Assembly: GCA_900473045.1 (NCBI GenBank)
Contig: UCKS01000058.1
Location: 1-64,000, forward strand
DNA: 64,000 nt
Source: Hyphomicrobiales bacterium
GTDB lineage: Bacteria; Pseudomonadota; Alphaproteobacteria; Rhizobiales; Rhizobiaceae
Direction: 5' to 3'
Under the pieces are notes generated by a model. It was given only the letters and a program-made list of their open reading frames with translations, made no database searches and was not told where the DNA came from. Shown here piece after piece: positions 58,681 to 64,000 of the stretch. The position numbers and the translations under genes are program-made. Numbering within the stretch: the stretch's first letter is position 1; every line of letters begins with the position of its first letter.

Positions 58681-58930
58681 CGTCCGCTTCGCTCCTGAAC
58701 CCGAATCGGCGGCGGCCATGCTCCGCCGCATCAACGCGTCCTTATGTGGTATATTAAAAACGTTGCCATATTCCGAATTTTATCTGGCGTCCCTGAAATT
58801 GACACACATCTCGTTCAGCGGCGAAACTTCCCTTAACGTCTAAAACATGTTCAAACCAATACCATGTTCGTAACGCGATAGCGTCGGGCGCCGGTAAAAT
58901 TCGGCGCCATCATACTGAAGGAAGTCATCA
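58681..58930. other. nepR-phyR divergent intergenic region
   Basis: 250 bp, AT-rich. I looked for GGAAC-N16-18-CGTT on both strands and found no exact copy; the nearest (TGAAA then CTCGTT at about 58795-58818) is weak. AAGGAAG just before the phyR ATG is its ribosome site. No small gene seen. Confidence 0.5.
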
Positions 58931-59728
58931 ATGTCACTTTCCATGCGGATCGCAGCCCATCTTCCCTATCTGCGCCGTTTTTCTCGCGCCGTGACCGGAT
59001 CGCAGGCCTCGGGCGACGCCTATGTCGCCGCCGTACTGGAAGCCTTGATCGCCGACATCACACTTTTTCCACAAGGCGCCAACGACCGCGTCAATCTGTA
59101 CAAATTGTTCTGCTCAGTGATCGACACGCTGACCATCGATTTGCCGGAAACACCGTCGCCCTTCGGTTGGGAGGCCCGTGCGGCTGCCAATCTTTCGGTG
59201 ATCTCGCCTGCAGCCCGCAAGGCTTTCCTGCTGGTCGCCGTCGAAGGTTTCTCGCCGGATGAAACGGCTGAGATCCTTGGTGTCACCGATGTTGAAGCAG
59301 CCGGCCTGCTGCGCGAAGCCTCCGAAGATATCTCGAAACAGGTCGCTACCGAAATCCTGATCATCGAAGACGAGCCGCTGATCGCCATGGATATCGAGGA
59401 CATGGTGACCAGCCTTGGCCATCAGGTGGCGGGTGTGGCAAGAACCCACGGCGAGGCAATCACGCTGTTTGAAAAGACCGCACCGAAGATGATCCTGGCC
59501 GACATTCAGCTCGCTGACGGCAGTTCGGGGATCGATGCGGTCAACGAGATCCTCAAAAGCGCAACGATCCCGGTGATTTTCATCACCGCCTTCCCGGAAC
59601 GGCTGCTGACCGGCACCAAACCTGAGCCAGCCTTTCTGGTGACCAAGCCGTTCAATCCGGAGATGGTCAAGGCGCTGATCAGCCAGGCGCTGTTTTTCGA
59701 CGAAAACGCCCGCGCCCGCAAACTCTGA
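58931..59728 (+). CDS. phyR: Response regulator PhyR (anti-anti-sigma factor)
   Basis: 265 residues. Residues 1-130 are the sigma-factor-like domain (sigma-2-like RIAAHLPYLRRFSRAVTGSQ and sigma-4-like FSPDETAEILGVTDVEAAGL). Residues 141-260 are the receiver, with phospho-acceptor Asp191 (ILADIQLADG), acidic pair Glu146-Asp147, the FITAFPE motif and Lys239. When phosphorylated the sigma-like part is released and binds NepR, which frees EcfG and turns on the general stress response. It is divergent from nepR. Start ATG 58931, supported by AAGGAAG. Confidence 0.96.
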   Translation: MSLSMRIAAHLPYLRRFSRAVTGSQASGDAYVAAVLEALIADITLFPQGANDRVNLYKLFCSVIDTLTIDLPETPSPFGWEARAAANLSVISPAARKAFLLVAVEGFSPDETAEILGVTDVEAAGLLREASEDISKQVATEILIIEDEPLIAMDIEDMVTSLGHQVAGVARTHGEAITLFEKTAPKMILADIQLADGSSGIDAVNEILKSATIPVIFITAFPERLLTGTKPEPAFLVTKPFNPEMVKALISQALFFDENARARKL

Positions 59729-59734
59729 GAACCC

Positions 59735-60979
59735 TTACGTTGGCGAAGGCCGGTCGATTGCAAACGCGTCGAACCAGCCTTCCCGATGGCCGGCGCAGAG
59801 TTCGGCCAGAATGCGCGATGCCATGAAGCTGAAGGTGATGCCGTTGCCGCCGTAACCATAGGCGGCGAGAATGCGCGGCATGCCGGGAACCGCGCCGATC
59901 AGCGGCAGGCCGTCGTCGGTTTCACCAAAGGCGCCGGACCAGGAGAAGTCGATGGCCGGATTAGCGGCAGGCCATAGCTTGACGAGATCCTCGACCAGCT
60001 TTTCCGACTTCTCCGGCATCTTCTTATCGCGCGCTAGCGGATCGACCGTGTCGTCGTCGCCACCACCAATGATGATGCGTCCGTCCGTAGTGGTGCGCGC
60101 ATAATTGTAGGTTTCCGACGCTTCCCAGATCAATTCTCCACCGGGCCAGAGCGTACCGGCCGCCTGCGGCACGGTTGCAATCGCCCAGCTCGATGCCGTT
60201 TGATGGATCTCGCTGCGGACGAAATCCGGCATGACATATCCGGTTGCCAGAATGACGTGCTTCGCCTCGATGACGAACGGACCATCGGTCTCGACAGTCA
60301 CCGATCCCGGCGCATCATGGTAAGCCGTTACCATCGCATCGATCAGCAGCGCGCCACGCGCCTGCGCATCGCGCAACAGCCCCCAGGACAGAAGCAGCGG
60401 GTCGGCATCGGCAGAGCCTGGGGAGAGAATGGCCGCGGCCCGGTCGAGACCGAAGCGCGACAGGAGATCCTTGTGATCCAGCAGCAGCCCGGGCAGGCCG
60501 GCGCGTTCCCTCAGCAGATGTTCTTCGCGCAAAGCTGAAGGACCGGCCTCTCCGGCGGAGATATAGAGGGTCGAGCGCGGGCGGAAGGCGCAATCGAAGC
60601 CCAGGCTACCCACCAACCCGGCGAGCCCCTGCACGGCGGCGACACTGCGGCGGTAAAGCTGGGCGGCCCGGTCAAAACCGTAAAACCCGGTCAATTCGCC
60701 AAGCGTGCAATCGATTTCCCATTGCAGCATCGCAGTGCTGGCAGCCGTGCTGCCAAGACCGGGCTGCTCACGGTCGACGACAATCACATCGATCCCACGC
60801 GCCGCCAGATGTTGTGCCGCAAGCGATCCGGTGATGCCGCCGCCGACGACGAGCACATCGGTCTTGAGGCTTTGCGACAGAGGGGAATTTTGGGGCGAGC
60901 GCAAACCACGGCCCCAGGGAGCCCGGCCGCCATGGAGATCGGCCTGCACCGTATCGAAGGAATCAAGCATTGGGGGCAT
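59735..60979 (-). CDS. FAD-dependent oxidoreductase, DAO fold
   Basis: 414 residues. FAD motif VLVVGGGITGSLAAQHLAAR near residue 42 and the C-terminal IGAVPGMPRILAAYGYGGNG, where a glycine-rich segment contacts FAD. Its plan is that of the glycine/D-amino acid oxidase group (DadA, PuuB, ThiO), but the substrate is unknown. It is convergent with phyR (6 bp between stops) and shares the strand with the PerM-type gene, 59 bp upstream. The N-terminal 38 residues (MPPMLDSFDTVQADLHGGRA) are an unusual extension; ATG 60970 is an alternative start. Confidence 0.87.
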   Translation of the reverse strand: MPPMLDSFDTVQADLHGGRAPWGRGLRSPQNSPLSQSLKTDVLVVGGGITGSLAAQHLAARGIDVIVVDREQPGLGSTAASTAMLQWEIDCTLGELTGFYGFDRAAQLYRRSVAAVQGLAGLVGSLGFDCAFRPRSTLYISAGEAGPSALREEHLLRERAGLPGLLLDHKDLLSRFGLDRAAAILSPGSADADPLLLSWGLLRDAQARGALLIDAMVTAYHDAPGSVTVETDGPFVIEAKHVILATGYVMPDFVRSEIHQTASSWAIATVPQAAGTLWPGGELIWEASETYNYARTTTDGRIIIGGGDDDTVDPLARDKKMPEKSEKLVEDLVKLWPAANPAIDFSWSGAFGETDDGLPLIGAVPGMPRILAAYGYGGNGITFSFMASRILAELCAGHREGWFDAFAIDRPSPT

Positions 60980-61038
60980 TCATGTCGCTTTCAGTTGCCG
61001 CACACCGGGACGATCCGGCTCCGTTTCCGAGCATTGGC

Positions 61039-62166
61039 TCATCCCGGCAATTGCCGCTCCGGCGGCTGGGTGCGGACCTCGTTGAAGATGGTCATGGCGA
61101 TCAGCGACAGTGGCATGGCCAGCATGGCACCGACTGCACCCCACATCCAGGTCCAGAAGATGATCGCCAGGAAAATCAGGAACGGGTTGATTTCCAGCCG
61201 GTGGCCGAGGATGGCCGGTGTCACCAGGTTTTCCATCACCAGATGCAGGATGAAGAAGGCGATGGCCGGCGCAAGCGCCAGCAACAGCGCATCGTGGGTC
61301 ATCAGGCCGGCACAGAGGAGCGCGATCGTCATGACCGTCACGCCGAGATAGGGAATGAAGCTGGAAACGAAGGCGAACAGACCCCAGAGCGGCGCCATCG
61401 TCAGGCCGCCGACAAAGGCGATCGCCGCGGTGATCGTACCGAGAGCGAGATAGATCAGGCTCGCTGTCGAAAAATAGAACCCGACGGCGTTTTCCGTCGC
61501 ATTCATGATCCGGATCGCGGCAAGCCGGCGATCGCGGGTGGCAAAGGCAAGGATGATGGTCTTGCGCAAATGCCCGCGTCCGACAAGGAAGAGGCCAAGC
61601 GCCGCCATGAAGACCATCGTCTGGATGAAGGCCGGGGTCACACCGGCAGCGACCAGCCCAAGCATGGTCCCGGCATTTTGAATCGCAACATCGGTCACGG
61701 CTTTTTCATCCGTTCCGGCTATCGCCACCTTTGCCCATTCAAACCTCTGTATATAGGGCAGAACACGCTCGATCGCCCGCTCAAGGATGCCCGGGGCCTG
61801 TCCCGCCAGCGATGTCAAAGGCTCGATCAGAGCATTAATCAGGAAGAACAGCCCGACAACAAAAATAGCCGCCAGCAGCAGGCCACCCAGTGCCGGCGGC
61901 AACCCGTATTGCGCCAGCCGATCGGCGGCAAGGCCAAGCACCATGCCGATGACGATGGCAAGGGTTACCGGCATGAGGATCGATTCCATCATGTAGATGA
62001 CGGCCGAGGCAAAGATGATGAAGGTGCCGACGATACTCCAGGCGACCACCAGATCCAGCCCCGTTTTCGGCGACGTTTCGGGAATATCGGCCGCCACCAC
62101 CTGTGCCTCCAGTTCCGCCAGCTTTCGCTTCCTGAAAGCTCCACTCCCCGTCAAGGCAGCACCCAT
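61039..62166 (-). CDS. AI-2E/PerM family membrane protein
   Basis: 375 residues with about 8 membrane helices. Family marks are LRKTIILAFATRDRRLAAIR in the middle, GLFAFVSSFIPYLGVTVMTI near 270 and the C-terminal ENLVTPAILGHRLEINPFL. Members are proposed permeases or Na+/H+ antiporters; the name AI-2E does not prove autoinducer export. The ATG at 62166 has GGAG 8-11 bases upstream (ATG 62181 is the alternative). An EcfG-type promoter lies 110 bp upstream with a strong hairpin (CCGGCGC / GCGCCGG, 62243-62263) in the leader. Confidence 0.9.
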   Translation of the reverse strand: MGAALTGSGAFRKRKLAELEAQVVAADIPETSPKTGLDLVVAWSIVGTFIIFASAVIYMMESILMPVTLAIVIGMVLGLAADRLAQYGLPPALGGLLLAAIFVVGLFFLINALIEPLTSLAGQAPGILERAIERVLPYIQRFEWAKVAIAGTDEKAVTDVAIQNAGTMLGLVAAGVTPAFIQTMVFMAALGLFLVGRGHLRKTIILAFATRDRRLAAIRIMNATENAVGFYFSTASLIYLALGTITAAIAFVGGLTMAPLWGLFAFVSSFIPYLGVTVMTIALLCAGLMTHDALLLALAPAIAFFILHLVMENLVTPAILGHRLEINPFLIFLAIIFWTWMWGAVGAMLAMPLSLIAMTIFNEVRTQPPERQLPG

Positions 62167-62278
62167 TTTCCGGCTCTCCATGTGCCCCGCGACGGTGCGC
62201 AGGCGACCGGGCGGACGAATAAGATCTAATGTGCGGAAGACGCCGGCGCAGAGACAGCGCCGGTGTGTAGCCGCTGTT

Positions 62279-62303
62279 AACGCATTGCTTATGAAAAAGT
62301 TCC
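62279..62303 (-). promoter_or_regulatory. EcfG-type general stress promoter
   Basis: On the minus strand: GGAAC-N16-CGTT, exact consensus, facing the PerM-type gene. Confidence 0.82.
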
Positions 62304-62368
62304 GATGGAGTGCAGACGGTCAAGAAAACGGAACAATGCCCCGTACGGTCTTTTTCGATCTGGTGAAG

Positions 62369-63427
62369 CTAGACAGAGAAAGTCATGCGCGCGCGGGTGC
62401 CGGCTGCGGAATAGCGATCGTAGGTGAGATCGCCGCCCATGGTGGCAGCCATGGCGGTAAGAATTTTCGTGCCGAGCCCGGTTCCCTTGACGGGCGCGTC
62501 CGGATCAAACCCCGTACCGTCGTCCTCAACCAGAAGCTCCAGCGTATCGCCATCGCGGCGTGTCAACCGGACACGGATTTCGCCTGCTTCTCCCTGGGGG
62601 TAAGCGTATTTGAAGGCGTTGGTCACCAGTTCGCTGACCACCAGCCCGAGCGAAATCACCTTGTCGGTGCTCATTTGCAGGGCATCGGCGACAAGCACGA
62701 TATCATGCGGCCGTGCCTCGTCGCGCATCGAGGATTGCAGTTCGTCGAGCAGGCTCTTCAGGTAACCATCGAGATCGACCGTGCCGACCTGATTGTTGGC
62801 GTAGAGATGACGATGCACGTTGCCGATGGCATGGATGCGCATCTGGGTTTCCTGCAGGGCGCTGACGGCCACGGGATCGGCAATCAGCGAGGCCTGCATG
62901 CGCACAAGCGACGCCACAAGGCTGAGGCTGTTGGCGACCCGGTGATTGACCTCGCGCAGCAACAGTTCGGCGCGATCGCGCGCCTGGCGCATCGCTTCCT
63001 GTGCCGCCAGCGCTTCACGCCGCAGCCGCGCCCGCTCCAATGCCTGGTTGAGCGCGGCAATGAACAGATCGACAAAATCAGTAGAGATGCTCTTCGTTAC
63101 ATAATCGTCAGCCCCACGCTTCAGAGCCTCGACCGCAATGCTGGCGTCACCCGACCCGGTGACATAGACAACAGGCGGATGGTCCGGGATCGCGGCGATG
63201 ACGGGGAGAATATCCAGGCCGGTTTCGCCCAGCAGATAATGATCAAGCGCGATGACATCGATCCCGCCCTCTGCCAGATGGGCGAGGCCGGATGTCCGGT
63301 CGATGGCGTTGATGACCTTAAAACCCCGACGCGCCAGGTTCTTGCGCAGAAGGACCCCGAGCGCCTCGTCGTCGTCGATATAGAGTATCGTCGTCTCGTG
63401 ATGACCGGCGTGCGTCTCCCCAAACAT
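62369..63427 (-). CDS. Hybrid receiver-histidine kinase (REC + HisKA_2)
   Basis: 352 residues, soluble. Receiver domain at about 12-128 with phospho-acceptor Asp62 (VIALDHYLLGETG), acidic Asp18-Asp19-Asp20 and Lys112. A coiled coil follows (ERARLRREALAAQEAMRQAR), then the HisKA_2 dimer domain with the phospho-histidine His162 (LLREVNHRVANSLSLV) and a HATPase domain (N-box VSELVTNAFKYA, G-boxes EDDGTGFD and GTGLGTKIL). Kinases with HisKA_2/HWE domains are those that control PhyR in other species. Overlaps the upstream response regulator by one base (TGATG). Confidence 0.92.
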   Translation of the reverse strand: MFGETHAGHHETTILYIDDDEALGVLLRKNLARRGFKVINAIDRTSGLAHLAEGGIDVIALDHYLLGETGLDILPVIAAIPDHPPVVYVTGSGDASIAVEALKRGADDYVTKSISTDFVDLFIAALNQALERARLRREALAAQEAMRQARDRAELLLREVNHRVANSLSLVASLVRMQASLIADPVAVSALQETQMRIHAIGNVHRHLYANNQVGTVDLDGYLKSLLDELQSSMRDEARPHDIVLVADALQMSTDKVISLGLVVSELVTNAFKYAYPQGEAGEIRVRLTRRDGDTLELLVEDDGTGFDPDAPVKGTGLGTKILTAMAATMGGDLTYDRYSAAGTRARMTFSV

Positions 63428-63873
63428 CAAGGCACCTCCGGAACACTGACGACGGACAGGAACAGGCCGAGCTGCTGGATGGCATTGACGAATTTTTCGT
63501 ATTCCATCGGCTTGGCGACATAGACATTGGCGCCGAGGTCATAGCAGCGATGGATTTCCGCGGGATCGTCCGTGGTCGTCAGGACGATCACCATGACCCG
63601 CCTGAGATGTTCGCTTTCCCGGACCCGCGCAAGAATATCCATGCCGGTCATATCCGGAAGGTTCAGGTCGAGCAGGATGAGGAGTGGCAGGCCCGCATGG
63701 ACCTTTCCGCTGCCATCCGGCCCCAGAAGATAAGACAGCGCCGTCAAGCCGGTCGCGAACGGTACGATCTCATTGGTAACGCCGGCGCGCCGGATGTTTT
63801 TCTCGATCAGCCGGGCATGCCCCTGATCGTCCTCGATCATGATGATGGCGACCGGTTGTACTCCGTTGTTCAT
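63427..63873 (-). CDS. Single-domain response regulator
   Basis: 148 residues, receiver domain only (Rcp1/CheY type). Asp15-Asp16 (MIEDDQGHARLIEKN), phospho-acceptor Asp69 (LLILLDLNLPDMTGMD), Thr near 98 (VIVLTTTDD) and Lys121 (VYVAKPMEYEKF). There is no output domain, so it relays phosphate between kinases. It overlaps the kinase gene on each side (4 bp upstream, 1 bp downstream), so the three are one transcript with coupled translation. Confidence 0.93.
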   Translation of the reverse strand: MNNGVQPVAIIMIEDDQGHARLIEKNIRRAGVTNEIVPFATGLTALSYLLGPDGSGKVHAGLPLLILLDLNLPDMTGMDILARVRESEHLRRVMVIVLTTTDDPAEIHRCYDLGANVYVAKPMEYEKFVNAIQQLGLFLSVVSVPEVP

Positions 63874-64000
63874 GTCTCCCCCCTGCCTTTTGTCGATCGA
63901 ATGTCAGCCGCAAACGTCACGGTGAAAGTCGTTCCCTCCCCGAGAACCGACCGCACCGCCACGTCTCCTCCCAGACGGCGAACCAGTGCGCGCACATGCG
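63870..64000 (-). CDS. Histidine kinase, C-terminal end only (cut by window)
   Basis: Only the last 42 residues are inside the window: HVRALVRRLGGDVAVRSVLG, then EGTTFTVTFAADIRSTKG. This is the end of a HATPase_c domain, where the GEGTTFTV strand is typical of sensor kinases. It overlaps the response regulator start by 4 bp (ATGA). The sensor part and kinase type lie to the right of the window. Confidence 0.85.
   Translation of the reverse strand, partial: HVRALVRRLGGDVAVRSVLGEGTTFTVTFAADIRSTKGRGET

Noticed and set aside
58795-58818. Weak EcfG-like site before phyR
   Set aside because: The -35 part (TGAAA) differs from GGAAC at two positions, so it is not reported as a promoter.
61997-63523. 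Long plus-strand open frame (508 codons) opposite the kinase genes
   Set aside because: Covers parts of three unrelated minus-strand genes with clear domains; no ribosome site.

Overview
The window is about 64 kb of dense, GC-rich chromosome from an alphaproteobacterium, almost certainly a member of the Rhizobiaceae (Rhizobium/Agrobacterium/Ensifer group). The evidence is the protein set itself: a short HisG with a separate HisZ, plant-type GshA, an LsrB-like LysR regulator, paired PhyR and NepR, DUF1127, DUF3309 and DUF1328 small proteins, and intergenic mosaic repeats typical of rhizobia. I see no phage, integrase, transposase, plasmid replication gene or CRISPR array. The content reads as core chromosome.

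Layout. 0-2 kb: groES (5' end cut by the window) and groEL with a strong terminator. 2.5-11 kb: a stand-alone PAS-like protein, a flavin reductase, a GST, the hisS-hisZ-hisG operon, an XRE regulator, a second copy of the PAS-like protein and tag. 11-18 kb: tandem L,D-transpeptidases, then glcD-glcE-glcF with a divergent LysR regulator. 18-30 kb: DUF6880 and DUF3422 proteins, a GntR regulator, a Nudix hydrolase, a Pit phosphate permease, rsmE, gshA, DUF937, a DUF1127 gene with a highly structured 3' region, and an LsrB-like regulator. 30-38 kb: katG/oxyR divergent pair, dienelactone hydrolase, and a patatin-adc-bdhA operon. 38-47 kb: MAPEG, LtrA, guaB, MBL hydrolase, MFS pump, and a ppx-rlmE-VOC operon. 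47-50 kb: tRNA-Gln(CTG) and a GT41/SPINDLY glycosyltransferase.

50-64 kb is the most interesting part. It holds nepR and phyR (anti-sigma factor and anti-anti-sigma response regulator of the alphaproteobacterial general stress response), a second diverged NepR-like protein, and nine sites that exactly match the EcfG-type promoter GGAAC-N16/17-CGTT. Eight sit in front of small envelope or unknown genes (Thr-rich membrane protein, rhizobial hypothetical, DUF1328, NepR-like, tandem PRC-barrel, a small hypothetical, DUF3309, a PerM/AI-2E family permease). One has no clear gene behind it. I noticed none in the intergenic regions of the first 50 kb. No ecfG sigma gene is adjacent to nepR, unlike the usual arrangement. 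At the right edge a histidine kinase (partial), a single-domain response regulator and a REC-HisKA_2 kinase form an overlapping operon that could feed PhyR.

Starts were chosen from ribosome binding sites, overlaps and homology between paralogues. Several differ from the longest reading frame. All family names are from recognition of motifs by eye; no database search was run.
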